Positions 36,880-46,673 are shown, numbered from the stretch's first letter. The stretch is 64,000 nt of DNA from Candidimonas sp. SYP-B2681 (GCF_003971065.1 NZ_RYDV01000008.1:62001-126000), one strand, 5' to 3'. A program made the numbers and translations. The notes: generated by a model not told the origin, from the sequence alone.

Positions 36880-38661
36880 ATGAGCGATCCGGATTCTTCG
36901 CCGCCAGCCCCACAACAGGGCCGAATTGCCCGGCGCAATAGCGGTGACGATCAGAAACGATTGAGTCGCTGGCTACCTGGTTTGCGCACACTGCGCGATT
37001 ATCAGCTTGTTTGGTTGCGCTACGACATCATGGCCGGACTAGTACTGACCACGATGCTCGTGCCGGTCGGCATCGCTTACGCCGTGGCCTCCGGCGTACC
37101 CGGCATCTATGGCCTCTATGCGACGATCGCGCCTCTGATCGCTTATGCCTTGTTTGGGCCCAGCCGGATTCTTGTTCTCGGCCCGGACTCCTCGCTTGCT
37201 GCCATCATCCTGGCTGTAGTCGTTCCCCTATCGAACGGTGATCCGCATCGCGCAATCGCTCTTGCGGGCATGATGGCGATTGTCTCGGGAACGGTGTGTA
37301 TGCTGGCTGGCATAGCGCGCCTAGGCTTCATCACGGAGTTGCTTTCCAAGCCAATCCGCTACGGTTACATGAACGGAATCGCGCTGACGGTGTTGATCAG
37401 CCAGCTGCCCAAGCTTTTTGGATTTTCGATCGAAACCGACGGACCGCTCAGAAATCTGTGGGCGATCGCCACAGCGGTCGTGGATGGAAAAACCAACCCG
37501 ACTGCGTTCACGGTCGGCGCATCTGCACTGGTCGTAATCCTGTTGCTGAAGGGCTACAAGCGCGTGCCGGGCATTTTGATCGCCGTCGTAGGTGCGACGG
37601 TCGCGGTGGGTATGCTGGACCTTGCCGCGAGCGCCGGAGTGTCGGTCCTCGGCTCCCTTCCACAAGGTTTGCCTGCGTTCGAAGTACCTTGGGTCACTCG
37701 GGCCGATATTGTCCCCGTCCTGGTCGGCGGCTGCGCCGTTGCCCTGGTATCCTTTGCCGACACCAGCGTGCTTTCTCGTGTCTATGCTGCGCGGACCAAT
37801 ACCTATGTCGATCCGAACCAGGAAATGGTGGCGCTCGGAGCCGCCAATCTGGCCGCCGGTTTTTTTCAGGGTTTTGCCGTAAGCAGCAGTTCGTCACGCA
37901 CTCCCGTGGCCGAGGCCGCGGGCGCTAAGACCCAGTTGACCGGTGTCGTCGGTGCGCTCGCTGTTGCCTTGCTGTTGTTAGTGGCCCCGGACCTGCTGAA
38001 AAATTTACCCACGAGCGCACTGGCTGCGGTCGTGATCGCAGCGGCTATCGGGTTGATCGAGATCAGCGACCTTAGGCGAATCTATCGCATCCAGCGCTGG
38101 GAATTCTGGTTGTCGATCGTTTGCACCGTTGGCGTGGCCGTGCTGGGCGCGATTGAAGGCATTGGCTTGGCCATCGTGATTGCCATCATCGAATTCCTAT
38201 GGGATGGCTGGCGTCCGTACTCAACGGTGCTGGGACGCGCTAATGGCGTCGAGGGCTACCATGACATCAGGCGCTATCCCGACGCACATCTGATACCCGG
38301 TCTGATCTTATTCCGTTGGGATGCGCCCTTGTTTTTCGCCAACGCGGAATTATTCCAGGATCGAGTACTCGACGCGGTGGCTGAGTCTTCTGGGTCGGTG
38401 CACTGCTTAGTCATTGTGGCGGAGCCGATCACCAGTGTGGATGTGACCTCGGCCGATATGTTGGCCGAACTGTACGAGACCTTGCAGGCGGCGGGTGTCG
38501 GTTTGTGTTTGGCCGAGATGAAGGATCCGGTCAAAGACAAGCTGAAGCGCTTTGGGCTTTTCGCGCGGTTTGGCGAAACGGCTTTTTTTCCGACAGTGGA
38601 GGCTGCCGTAAGAAGTTACCTCGAGAAGCCGCCGGTGGCCCATGAGGACGAGAATCGTTGA
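36880..38661 (+). CDS. SulP-family anion transporter with STAS domain
   Basis: Inner-membrane SLC26/SulP transporter, 593 aa from ATG 36880 (MSDPDSSPPAP). The frame is open far upstream into ppk2 but that is a shadow of ppk2. The transport core begins with LRYDIMAGLVLTTMLVPVG and the GIYGLYATIAPLIAYALFG signature, followed by about twelve hydrophobic segments. A cytoplasmic STAS domain fills roughly 460-593. Substrate may be sulfate, bicarbonate or a dicarboxylate. Pairing with ppk2 is notable, and no sulfate-assimilation gene is beside it. Confidence 0.9.
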   Translation: MSDPDSSPPAPQQGRIARRNSGDDQKRLSRWLPGLRTLRDYQLVWLRYDIMAGLVLTTMLVPVGIAYAVASGVPGIYGLYATIAPLIAYALFGPSRILVLGPDSSLAAIILAVVVPLSNGDPHRAIALAGMMAIVSGTVCMLAGIARLGFITELLSKPIRYGYMNGIALTVLISQLPKLFGFSIETDGPLRNLWAIATAVVDGKTNPTAFTVGASALVVILLLKGYKRVPGILIAVVGATVAVGMLDLAASAGVSVLGSLPQGLPAFEVPWVTRADIVPVLVGGCAVALVSFADTSVLSRVYAARTNTYVDPNQEMVALGAANLAAGFFQGFAVSSSSSRTPVAEAAGAKTQLTGVVGALAVALLLLVAPDLLKNLPTSALAAVVIAAAIGLIEISDLRRIYRIQRWEFWLSIVCTVGVAVLGAIEGIGLAIVIAIIEFLWDGWRPYSTVLGRANGVEGYHDIRRYPDAHLIPGLILFRWDAPLFFANAELFQDRVLDAVAESSGSVHCLVIVAEPITSVDVTSADMLAELYETLQAAGVGLCLAEMKDPVKDKLKRFGLFARFGETAFFPTVEAAVRSYLEKPPVAHEDENR

Positions 38662-38909
38662 GCGGCATGCGCGGCAGCCAGAGTCTGTCCTTTTTCGAGC
38701 TTATTAAGGTTTATCAGTTCGCCCTACCTGGCGTCTAGCGTAGGCGAGTGTCTGGAGTTTTGTGTTCGGGCTTATGATTGCCTTGAGGAAGGCAAACCAT
38801 GGCACGAGAGCAAAAGGAAACCCGAGGCGTTCCAAGCCATTCCCCCGGCCGCCTCAGGGCTCAATACATCATCCGTGCCCCCTCGACAATATTTACTTTA
38901 AGGAAGACT

Positions 38910-39965
38910 ATGTTGTACCGAAAACTTGGCAATACTGATATTGATGTCAGCCTAATCGGCTTGGGCACGATGACGTGGGGCGAACAAAATTCTGAATCCG
39001 ACGCGCACTCGCAGATCGATTATGCGTTGGCTCACGGTGTAAATCTGGTCGATACCGCGGAAATGTATCCCGTTCCGCCCAAGCCGGAAACCCAGGGCTT
39101 GACCGAACAGTATATTGGGACCTGGCTGGCCAAAAACGGCCGCCGCGATGAAATGGTGTTAACGTCCAAAGCGGCGGGGCCGGTTTTTGATGCCAAGCGT
39201 CCTGGCCATATTCGCGGTGGGCACACGCACCATAATCGGCTAAGCCTTACCACCGCGTTGAACGACAGTTTGAAGCGGCTGCAAACTGACTACCTCGACC
39301 TTTATCAATTGCATTGGCCTGATCGCAATACCAATATGTTCGGCAAGCTGGGATATCCTGTTGACGCCGCTGACTCTCCGGAATCTGTAGCGATCGAGGA
39401 GTCCTTGTCGGTATTGGCGGATTTTGTGAAAGAAGGCAAGGTGCGCCACGTAGGTGTTTCCAACGAAACGCCATGGGGTGTGGGCCAATTTCTTAAGGCC
39501 AGTGAAACCCTGAATTTACCGCGCATTGTCAGCATCCAGAATCCGTACAACTTGTTGAACCGCACGTTCGAGATTGGCTTGTCGGAATTTTCGCATCGTG
39601 AACACGTGGGCCTGCTGGCGTACTCGCCTCTGGGATTCGGCGTTTTATCTGGCAAGTATTTGAATGACGCGCAACCGGCGAATTCGCGGCTGGCATTGTT
39701 TACGCGTTTTAGCCGTTACACCAATCCGCAAGCAAAGGCCGCGGTACAGGCTTACGTTGAACTTGCCAAGCAAGTGGGTATTAGCGCCACGCATCTGGCG
39801 CTGGCGTTCGTCAACAGCCGGCCTTTTGTCAGCAGCAACCTTATTGGTGCAACGACGCTCGAACAACTGAAAGAAAACATCGAGAGTATCTCGGTACAGT
39901 TGACCCAAGAGACGTTGGCGGCCATCGAAGCTATACACACGCTGCATCCTAATCCGGCCCCTTGA
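38910..39965 (+). CDS. tas: NADP(H)-dependent aldo-keto reductase (Tas)
   Basis: TIM-barrel aldo-keto reductase, 351 aa from ATG 38910 with AAGGAAG (38900-38906) upstream; the frame extends to 38799 without coding character. The catalytic tetrad is visible: Asp and Tyr in VDTAEMYPVP, Lys in VLTSKAAG, His in LYQLHWPD. The extended match to the Tas group includes MLYRKLGNTDIDVSLIGLGT. Physiological substrate unknown. Monocistronic; the 248 nt after the SulP gene hold no gene. Confidence 0.9.
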   Translation: MLYRKLGNTDIDVSLIGLGTMTWGEQNSESDAHSQIDYALAHGVNLVDTAEMYPVPPKPETQGLTEQYIGTWLAKNGRRDEMVLTSKAAGPVFDAKRPGHIRGGHTHHNRLSLTTALNDSLKRLQTDYLDLYQLHWPDRNTNMFGKLGYPVDAADSPESVAIEESLSVLADFVKEGKVRHVGVSNETPWGVGQFLKASETLNLPRIVSIQNPYNLLNRTFEIGLSEFSHREHVGLLAYSPLGFGVLSGKYLNDAQPANSRLALFTRFSRYTNPQAKAAVQAYVELAKQVGISATHLALAFVNSRPFVSSNLIGATTLEQLKENIESISVQLTQETLAAIEAIHTLHPNPAP

Positions 39966-40122
39966 CGCTGCCGCAATAATTTGCCATTACGGAATACCGG
40001 GGCTTTCGAATTTATCGATCGCCCGGGATTGCTCATGTCCCTGCACATAAAAGGGACGTGTGTGTCCTTGGTGTCAAAATGCGTCACAATAGTACTTTGG
40101 TGTTTGCTGGAGCCTGTAAGTA

Positions 40123-41322
40123 ATGACCCGTATTGTCCTTTTCGAAAATATTCACCCTAGCGCAAAAGAAGTTTTTGCCGCAGCTGGTTTCAACGATGTT
40201 GTTTCGCATGCCTCATCGCTTCCTGTCGATGCGCTGCGCGACGCGATGCGCGGCGCCAGCGTTGTCGGCATCCGTTCCCGTACCCATCTTGATGCCGCCC
40301 TGCTGTCCGATGCCCCCGACCTGCGTGTCGTCGGCTGCTTTTGCATCGGTACCAACCAGGTCGATCTCGAAACGGCCATGCTGCACGGCGTGCCAGTGTT
40401 CAATGCACCGTTTTCCAATACGCGGTCGGTAGCCGAGATGGTGCTGGGCGAAGCGATTTTGTTGTTGCGGCGCATTCCCGAAAAAAACGACAGGGTGCAT
40501 AAAGGGCACTGGGACAAAACGGCCGATGGTGCGTACGAAGCGCGTGGCAAAACGCTAGGCATTATCGGCTACGGCAACATTGGGTCGCAAGTCGGCACAC
40601 TTGCAGAAGCCGCTGGCATGCGGGTTATTTTTCACGACGTGGAGGCCAAGCTGCCTTTGGGTAACGCGCGAGCCAGCACGGCGTTAAAGAAATTGCTTGC
40701 CCAGTCTGATGTCGTAACGCTTCACGTTCCTGGTGGAAACGCGACCAAGAACATCATGAATGCCAGCACCATTGCCGCCATGAAGCCCGGCTCCATCCTT
40801 ATCAACGCCTCGCGCGGTACCGTCGTCGACATCGACGCTCTGCACGACGCCCTACAGTCAGGTCATTTGTCGGGGGCGGCGCTCGACGTCTTTCCAGTCG
40901 AACCGAAAAGCGCCAATGAAGGTTTGGTCAGTCCGCTGATCGGCATGCGCAATGTAATTCTTACGCCGCATATTGGTGGCAGCACCCAGGAATCTCAAGA
41001 GAACATCGGCCGTGAAGTCGCTGAAAAACTGGTGCGGTACGTATTAAGCGGAACCACCAAAGGGGCTGTCAATTTCCCTGAAATTCCTTACCAAGAGGTC
41101 GCGGGAACAGCCCGCATTCTTCACGTCCATCGGAACCTGCCTGGCGCAATGGGTACCTTAAGCAGCATGATGGCCGAGCATGGGCTCAATATTGTCAGTC
41201 AGCAGTTGCAAACCCGCGGACCGATCGGCTATGTCGTGTCAGACGTTGAAGGCAAGGTTGACGATACGGTGATTTCAGTTTTGCGCTCGCATCCCATTAC
41301 CGTGCGTTGCGATCGAGTCTGA
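40123..41322 (+). CDS. serA: D-3-phosphoglycerate dehydrogenase
   Basis: First step of serine synthesis: oxidises 3-phosphoglycerate with NAD. The 399-aa protein has the substrate domain, the Rossmann GIIGYGNIGSQVG, catalytic Arg in INASRGTVVD, Glu/His in LTPHIGGSTQESQ, and a C-terminal ACT domain (about 325-399; HRNLPGAMGTLSSMMAEHGL), the usual serine-sensing module. A small inverted repeat (GTCCCT/AGGGAC, 40037-40057) lies 66 nt upstream of the start and could be regulatory. A strong terminator follows. Confidence 0.95.
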   Translation: MTRIVLFENIHPSAKEVFAAAGFNDVVSHASSLPVDALRDAMRGASVVGIRSRTHLDAALLSDAPDLRVVGCFCIGTNQVDLETAMLHGVPVFNAPFSNTRSVAEMVLGEAILLLRRIPEKNDRVHKGHWDKTADGAYEARGKTLGIIGYGNIGSQVGTLAEAAGMRVIFHDVEAKLPLGNARASTALKKLLAQSDVVTLHVPGGNATKNIMNASTIAAMKPGSILINASRGTVVDIDALHDALQSGHLSGAALDVFPVEPKSANEGLVSPLIGMRNVILTPHIGGSTQESQENIGREVAEKLVRYVLSGTTKGAVNFPEIPYQEVAGTARILHVHRNLPGAMGTLSSMMAEHGLNIVSQQLQTRGPIGYVVSDVEGKVDDTVISVLRSHPITVRCDRV

Positions 41323-41380
41323 TTCGAATGGCGCATTGCTGCGCGATTTCTATCTTGCCTTTGATCAATAAGCGCTAGAC

Positions 41381-41417
41381 ACAAACAAGGCCGATTCGTC
41401 GGCCTTGTTTGTTTTTT
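41381..41417. terminator. Bidirectional rho-independent terminator
   Basis: A 14-bp perfect stem (41381-41394 with 41399-41412) closed by a TTCG tetraloop, then a T-run to 41417 for serA. On the other strand the A-rich left side can serve the convergent nsrR gene ending at 41449. Confidence 0.93.
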
Positions 41418-41448
41418 GGGTTGTCCGAACGCCTTTTTTGGTGTGACG

Positions 41449-41904
41449 TTAATTCATGTTTACCAGTTGTATGACATGCGTTGGCGGCTTGCCGTCATTC
41501 TGTGACGACTGTGGCAGGATGTCAGCCAGGGTATAGCGATCCAGATGCTGCAAAAACTGCTGCAGGGCGCCGTCGATGATGGCGGTAAGTGCGCATTGGC
41601 CGCCCAAGGTGCAGCTATGGCCGGTGGTGAAGCACTCTACCAACGCGAGGTCGTTTTCAGTGTCGCGCACCACTGCCCCAAGGCAGATGTCTTCCGGCGG
41701 CTTGCCTAGACGCATGCCCCCGTTCTTGCCGCGTAGGGTTTCTATCCATCCCTTTTGTGCAAGGCGATGGGTGATTTTCATTAGATGGGGCTCCGAGATC
41801 CGGTAGGCGGCGGCAATCTCGGATATGGTGCATAAGCGGTCTGGATGCTGGCCGACATACATCAGCAAGCGCATCGCGTAATCGGTCATCGTCGTCAGGC
41901 GCAT
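41449..41904 (-). CDS. nsrR: Nitric-oxide-sensing Rrf2-family repressor NsrR
   Basis: Iron-sulfur repressor of NO-detoxification genes. ATG 41904 (MRLTTMTDYAMRLLMYVG) is chosen since that is the conserved family start; the frame extends to 41958. It has an N-terminal winged helix, Asp8, and three cluster cysteines at 91, 98 and 104 (ECFTTGHSCTLGGQC). The Asp8/Cys3 set corresponds to the [4Fe-4S] ligands known in Streptomyces NsrR. It lies downstream of nnrS and the haemoglobin gene, whose promoter carries an NsrR-type palindrome. Confidence 0.93.
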   Translation of the reverse strand: MRLTTMTDYAMRLLMYVGQHPDRLCTISEIAAAYRISEPHLMKITHRLAQKGWIETLRGKNGGMRLGKPPEDICLGAVVRDTENDLALVECFTTGHSCTLGGQCALTAIIDGALQQFLQHLDRYTLADILPQSSQNDGKPPTHVIQLVNMN

Positions 41905-41995
41905 GATGCCTCTGCGGTCCATCGGGAAAGCGTCAAAGGGCAAGCAAAGCAGCAGCACTCGACTTTGCCGAAACCAGAAATAGGATGCCGTACTG

Positions 41996-43246
41996 TCACG
42001 GTGTTTCAGGCTTAAAAGTGGCGCGAACCGGTTCGCTCGCCGAAGGCGTGGGCGCGCTATAACGGGGCCGAATCAGCAGCGGGACGAAGCGCCATAGGTA
42101 TAAGCCCATCGCGAGGATCCAGCACAGAGCACCCGCTTGTAGCAACCACCCGCCGGCGTTGCTGGGCCAGAGCGCCGCCAAACGGAGGACGACGGCGGCG
42201 ATCATCAGGAAATAGCTGCAAAGCATGCTGTGGTCAAGCGCCAGTGGGCGACCCAGGTGACCGAGCGCGGTGCGGGTCAGCATGCCGATGATAAGCACGG
42301 CAAACCCGCCCATACCAATAATATGCACATGTGTCGCTGAACGAGCCAGCACCCCAGTGGCCAGACCGCTTACATGAACGGCAGCGACGATCAACCCAAT
42401 GCCCATGGCGCTGTAGCCCAAGTACAGTATCCAGAGCATAGGCTTGTGCAGCACAGACAAAGGCTTCCACCTGGCTGTCTGCCAAAGGCTGATGGCACCG
42501 ACTAAGGCGAGGCTGCCCGCCATGTACTGATTCAGACCCACCAGCCCGAACGCAATGGCCAGCACACTTATCACCAATTGGACCTGGCCGCTCCGTACTT
42601 GCATGGGTAATTCCAGCACAGGGACCATGCGCATGGCAAAGAAGGGGATCACCCGCCGTCCTATGAGCAAGGCAATGATTGCCATGCAGATCAGGCCTAG
42701 ATCAAAGCGCTGCATTAGCAAGACGTAGTCGCCTTCGAGAGCCGCTTTAAGGTATAAAATATTGACCAATCCCAGCCCGAGTATTAACCATGGCACGCCA
42801 TAGTTACGGCGGCTTTTGCCTTTGATCATGACCCGCATCAAGCAGGCGGCACTAACGGTAAAGAAGGCGAATTCGGCAATCGCTGCGATCCAGAATCCTG
42901 TCGTGCCGCCAAATAAATAGCCCGCCCGTGCCATCAGCCATAGCAGGCTGACCAGGCCAAGCGCTGCGCCTTTCAATGGATTGAAACCGGTCCATGTGGC
43001 GCTAGCGGTCAGCAGGAACGCCACGGCAATTGTCGCAATGAAGCCCCACAACATTTCATGCGCATGCCAGGCAACAGCCGACAGCGGCTGCCCTATGAAC
43101 TGCGGCGCAAAAATCCATAACGCAATCGACACCAATGCCCACCCGGCGCCCGCTATATACAATGGCCGGAATCCCAAACTGAGGAATGCCTTCATGCTAG
43201 GATCACGTTTAGGGCTTGGGACGTCAATCGACAGAAGACTAGACAT
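41996..43246 (-). CDS. nnrS: NnrS-family haem/copper membrane protein
   Basis: Polytopic inner-membrane protein of the NnrS family, linked with resistance to nitrosative stress and found in NO regulons. The 416-aa sequence has about twelve hydrophobic helices; the N-terminal GFRPLYIAGAGWAL and SAVAWHAHEMLWGF stretches (conserved His pair) and ATHVHIIGMGGFAVLIIGMLTR are family marks, the histidines being likely haem ligands. It overlaps the haemoglobin gene by 8 nt, so the two are translationally coupled. Confidence 0.92.
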   Translation of the reverse strand: MSSLLSIDVPSPKRDPSMKAFLSLGFRPLYIAGAGWALVSIALWIFAPQFIGQPLSAVAWHAHEMLWGFIATIAVAFLLTASATWTGFNPLKGAALGLVSLLWLMARAGYLFGGTTGFWIAAIAEFAFFTVSAACLMRVMIKGKSRRNYGVPWLILGLGLVNILYLKAALEGDYVLLMQRFDLGLICMAIIALLIGRRVIPFFAMRMVPVLELPMQVRSGQVQLVISVLAIAFGLVGLNQYMAGSLALVGAISLWQTARWKPLSVLHKPMLWILYLGYSAMGIGLIVAAVHVSGLATGVLARSATHVHIIGMGGFAVLIIGMLTRTALGHLGRPLALDHSMLCSYFLMIAAVVLRLAALWPSNAGGWLLQAGALCWILAMGLYLWRFVPLLIRPRYSAPTPSASEPVRATFKPETP

Positions 43247-43643
43247 GGGCGAGTTCCGACGGAATGCGGTCAGGTTCGTTATTCATTTGATAGCCGAACC
43301 AAAGGCTTCTGGCAATGCGCTGTGCGTACTCTTCTGCCCGCGCCGCGAGGTGCCGGTTTGGCAAGGCCTGAGTGGTTTCATGAAATAGTGCCAGCCATTG
43401 TCTGAACATATTCGCACTCAAGCCCGGCAAGGCGACATGTTTGGGCATAGGGGTGCCGGTGTATGATCCCGCGCCCAATAATAGCGACGACCAGAATTGA
43501 ACCATTATTGTCAAGTGCTTGTCCCAGTCATTAATGTGCGAATTGAAGACTGGCCCTAACATGGTGTCGGCCCTGATTCGGGCATAAAAGCCGTAGACGA
43601 GCGTGGTGATTTCTTCTTCGGTGCACAATTCTGATCTGGCCAT
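43239..43643 (-). CDS. Group III truncated haemoglobin
   Basis: Two-on-two haemoglobin of the trHb3 class, 134 aa. Family features: the N-terminal helix ITTLVYGFYARIRAD, MVQFWSSLLLG, GTPMPKHVALPGLSANMFRQW with the proximal His region, and ARSLWFGYQMNNEPD. Group III globins are associated with NO and microaerobic metabolism. It is the first gene of the haemoglobin-nnrS-nsrR run, 59 nt downstream of the NsrR operator centred on 43713. Confidence 0.9.
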   Translation of the reverse strand: MARSELCTEEEITTLVYGFYARIRADTMLGPVFNSHINDWDKHLTIMVQFWSSLLLGAGSYTGTPMPKHVALPGLSANMFRQWLALFHETTQALPNRHLAARAEEYAQRIARSLWFGYQMNNEPDRIPSELAHV

Positions 43644-43701
43644 GCGGTTTTCCGTGCGAGTTATAGGCGGGGAGGTGTTGCGTCGTATCTACGCTATGAT
43701 A

Positions 43702-43724
43702 AAGATAACTTTGAAATGTATCTT
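43702..43724. promoter_or_regulatory. NsrR operator
   Basis: AAGATAACTTT (43702-43712), one central base, then AAATGTATCTT (43714-43724): an 11-1-11 palindrome very near the known NsrR consensus (AAGATGCATTT and its inverse). It stands just before the haemoglobin-nnrS genes, and nsrR itself follows, so autoregulation is likely. Confidence 0.88.
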
Positions 43725-43935
43725 ATAAAGAAAAGCATGGGCAGTCAATACCATCGCACGTGCACTGGACCGCACTATGGACGGCTGGGTTCCGCGATGC
43801 TTCAATAAACAATAGGGCTTTACTATTTGTAAGTGGCTCGGCTATGATAATTGGTTATACCTCGTTCGTATTAAGACGCTTACAATATCGCTTAGGTAGT
43901 TGTGTCTACGGGGCGTTCGTTTATATCTAGACCTT

Positions 43936-44970
43936 ATGCCTACCAAATTTCCATTGCCAGCGTCCTTGTCTTGCGTCGTTCCTTGCCTGAACGAGGAAGC
44001 GAATCTAAACGTCCTGATTCCCGGCTTGATCGCCGTGCTGAAAACGCTCGCGCCCGTTTATGAAATTATCGTCGTCGACGATGGCAGCACCGATGCCACC
44101 TCGGATACGATGGAGCGCTGGGCCACCCTATATCCGCAAATTGTCTACCAGCAACTTTCCCGTAATTTCGGGAAAGAAGCTGCACTGACCGCTGGCCTGG
44201 AAGCCGCTAGGGGTAAAGTGGTGGTATGCATGGATGCCGACTTGCAGCATCCGCCGGCTCTTATCCCCCAGATGGTCGAACGGTGGCAAGAAGGTGTGGA
44301 AATGATCTACGCAGTGCGCTCGACCCGCGACGACGAATCTCTGTTCAAGCGCTGGGGTACTCGGCTGTTCTATAAGTTGATGCGCACCTCCAGCGGGCTC
44401 GAGGTTCCCGAGAACGCGGGCGATTTCCGCCTGATGGATCGGGCTGTCGTTGACGCCTTGCTTATGTTGCCGGAAAGAAACCGCTTCATGAAAGGGCTTT
44501 TTGCGTGGGTCGGGTTTCGCTCCGAGCCCTTGCTGTACACCCCGCCAGACCGCTTGTATGGCAAATCGTCATTCAAGCCTTTAAGGTTGTTGCACTTCGC
44601 TATAGACGGCATCACCGCTTTCACAACGTGGCCATTGCGGCTATTAAGCCTAATTGGTGTCGGCTTGTCATTGTTATCATTCGCCTATGGTCTGATCATA
44701 CTTGTCGCGCATTTTCTCTACGGCGACGAGGTTCAAGGCTGGACTACTCTGATCACCGTTGTACTTTTCTTCGCGGGAGTTCAGCTCATTTCGGTCGGAG
44801 TGGTCGGAGAATACATAGGGCGTATCTTTAACGAAGTAAAAAATCGCCCTGTATATTTAAAGCGGCGGCAGGTGGGCGAGGGCTTGGGTTCAAAAGCCGT
44901 CGACGACGTCAAGCTGGCAGTAGTACCCAACGATGATAAAGCGCCTTCTGCACTTCGAAGGCATAGGTAA
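43936..44970 (+). CDS. GT2-family polyprenyl-phosphate glycosyltransferase (ArnC/DPM-like)
   Basis: Family 2 GT-A transferase of 344 aa from ATG 43936 (MPTKFPLPASLSCVVPCLNE); the frame extends to 43900. Motifs: VVDDGSTD for the nucleotide and MDADLQHPP as the metal-binding region. Two C-terminal hydrophobic helices (about 230-310) anchor it, as in ArnC and DPM1-type enzymes that load a sugar on undecaprenyl phosphate. With the ArnT-like gene, a deacetylase and GtrA next to it, the set resembles the Bordetella lgm locus for glucosamine decoration of lipid A. The donor is inferred only. Confidence 0.88.
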   Translation: MPTKFPLPASLSCVVPCLNEEANLNVLIPGLIAVLKTLAPVYEIIVVDDGSTDATSDTMERWATLYPQIVYQQLSRNFGKEAALTAGLEAARGKVVVCMDADLQHPPALIPQMVERWQEGVEMIYAVRSTRDDESLFKRWGTRLFYKLMRTSSGLEVPENAGDFRLMDRAVVDALLMLPERNRFMKGLFAWVGFRSEPLLYTPPDRLYGKSSFKPLRLLHFAIDGITAFTTWPLRLLSLIGVGLSLLSFAYGLIILVAHFLYGDEVQGWTTLITVVLFFAGVQLISVGVVGEYIGRIFNEVKNRPVYLKRRQVGEGLGSKAVDDVKLAVVPNDDKAPSALRRHR

Positions 44971-45041
44971 GTTCCGCGAAGGCCCCGACGCTGGCCAGGC
45001 AGCTGCAGCTGTCACCCGAACTACATTTCTGAGTTATCCGT

Positions 45042-46673
45042 ATGCAGCCAGTATCAGACGTCCCGTTGGCGGGGCCAAGCACCGCCGGCATAAGCAGGCC
45101 TCTATTGTTACTCTCGAAAACGCTTGAGGTTCAATCAACCGGGGTCGTCGCTGCCTTTACGTTTTTATGGCTAGTTGCAACTACCGGCCTATACCCGTTA
45201 TTGTTGCCCGACGAGGGCCGCTATGTCGGCGTTGCGTGGAGCATGCTGAGCGATGACCAGTATTCTGTACCACGGTTGAACGGCTTACCTTTTTTTCATA
45301 AGCCGCCGCTGTTTTACTGGCTTACCGCTTTTGCGCTGGATGTTTTCGGGGTTAATGAATGGGCCGCCCGTCTGGCTTCCGCGTGCTCGGCGACCTTGAT
45401 GGTGACCTTGCTTTTCTGGTTTCTGAAGGAATATGTTAATCAACGCGTAGCCATTGTCGCTGCACTGATCCTGGCAACCCAGCCGCTGTTTTTTGGCGGC
45501 TCGCATTATGCCAACCTTGACATGACGGTGGCTGCACTGATTACCGCTACGACGATCACGGGTGCTGTAGCGATATTCAAGTACGAAAGCCAGGCGCCAT
45601 ATCGTTTTGTCCTTACGTTGGCATATGCACTGGCGGCGGCGGCCTTTCTGGCCAAGGGTCTGATCGGTGTGGTGCTGCCTGGTGGCATACTGTTTTTCTG
45701 GCTACTGTGGCGGCGCCGTTTCGCGACGATGTGGCGCATGGTCTCGTTGCCTGGGATTGCCGTATTCTTGTTGCTTGCACTGCCCTGGATGATATATATG
45801 CAGCAGCGTTATCCGGGATTCTTTGACTACTACATTGTGTATCAGCACTTCTACCGGTTTATGGAGAAAGGGTTTAACAACGCCCGCCCGATCTGGTTTT
45901 ATGTGCCCGTACTGCTGGGCTTGACTCTACCCTGGTCGATCCAGCTGTGGCGAGTGGCTAAGCATAGGTGGCACGAAAATGGCCGTGATGCTGCCGTACG
46001 CGGCCTGATGTTGTCCTGGCTGCTAGTGGTGCTGGTTTTCTTTTCGATTCCGAACTCCAAGCTCATTGGCTATATCATTCCTTGTCTTGTTCCCCTGGCC
46101 TATTTCATTGCCGAGCCGTTCGCATTCAGAATGCGGGAAGGGCATGGCCTGGATCCCCCGAAGGGATTTTTTTGGTCTTTGATCGTGGCGATAGCAATAT
46201 GCATGACGGCGGTTGTCGTCATGATTGTGAATCCTCAGCAAAGTACTAAGGGGCTCGCATATAAACTCAAAGGCCATTACCAGCCGAACGACGAAATCGT
46301 CATGCTGGAGCGTTATCGCTATGATCTCGATTTCTATCTTGGTACTGGTAAAGCAGCTATGGTTGTCTTGGACTGGGACGATCCCGAAATCAAGAAGTCC
46401 GATAACTGGAGCCGGGAGCTTTTCGACGCGGGCTTGTTCGATCCTGAGACTGCCTCGCAATTATTGATCCGGCCCCAACAGCTGACCAATAAGTTGTGCA
46501 GTGACCGCAGCATCGACCTATGGCTGGTGGGCGACATCAATAGGGCAGCGCGCCATGAATATCTGCGCGACGTACCAGTCGCGCTGGATGACGGTAAACT
46601 GCGCGCATGGCATATACCAGCGGGTCCTGCACTTAGCTTTTGTGCCGAAATGCCCAGGCCCGGCCCAGGATAA
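45042..46673 (+). CDS. GT39-family lipid-linked sugar transferase (ArnT-like)
   Basis: Polytopic membrane glycosyltransferase of the ArnT/PMT family, 543 aa. It has the first-loop acidic motif LPDEGRYVGVAW and the FFHKPPLFYWL stretch, then about a dozen hydrophobic helices and a periplasmic C-terminal domain. Such enzymes take a sugar from undecaprenyl phosphate at the periplasmic face, in ArnT to lipid A phosphates. It comes 71 nt after the GT2 gene, as expected for a loader-transferase pair. Its last 41 nt overlap the convergent gtrA-like gene. Confidence 0.88.
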   Translation: MQPVSDVPLAGPSTAGISRPLLLLSKTLEVQSTGVVAAFTFLWLVATTGLYPLLLPDEGRYVGVAWSMLSDDQYSVPRLNGLPFFHKPPLFYWLTAFALDVFGVNEWAARLASACSATLMVTLLFWFLKEYVNQRVAIVAALILATQPLFFGGSHYANLDMTVAALITATTITGAVAIFKYESQAPYRFVLTLAYALAAAAFLAKGLIGVVLPGGILFFWLLWRRRFATMWRMVSLPGIAVFLLLALPWMIYMQQRYPGFFDYYIVYQHFYRFMEKGFNNARPIWFYVPVLLGLTLPWSIQLWRVAKHRWHENGRDAAVRGLMLSWLLVVLVFFSIPNSKLIGYIIPCLVPLAYFIAEPFAFRMREGHGLDPPKGFFWSLIVAIAICMTAVVVMIVNPQQSTKGLAYKLKGHYQPNDEIVMLERYRYDLDFYLGTGKAAMVVLDWDDPEIKKSDNWSRELFDAGLFDPETASQLLIRPQQLTNKLCSDRSIDLWLVGDINRAARHEYLRDVPVALDDGKLRAWHIPAGPALSFCAEMPRPGPG

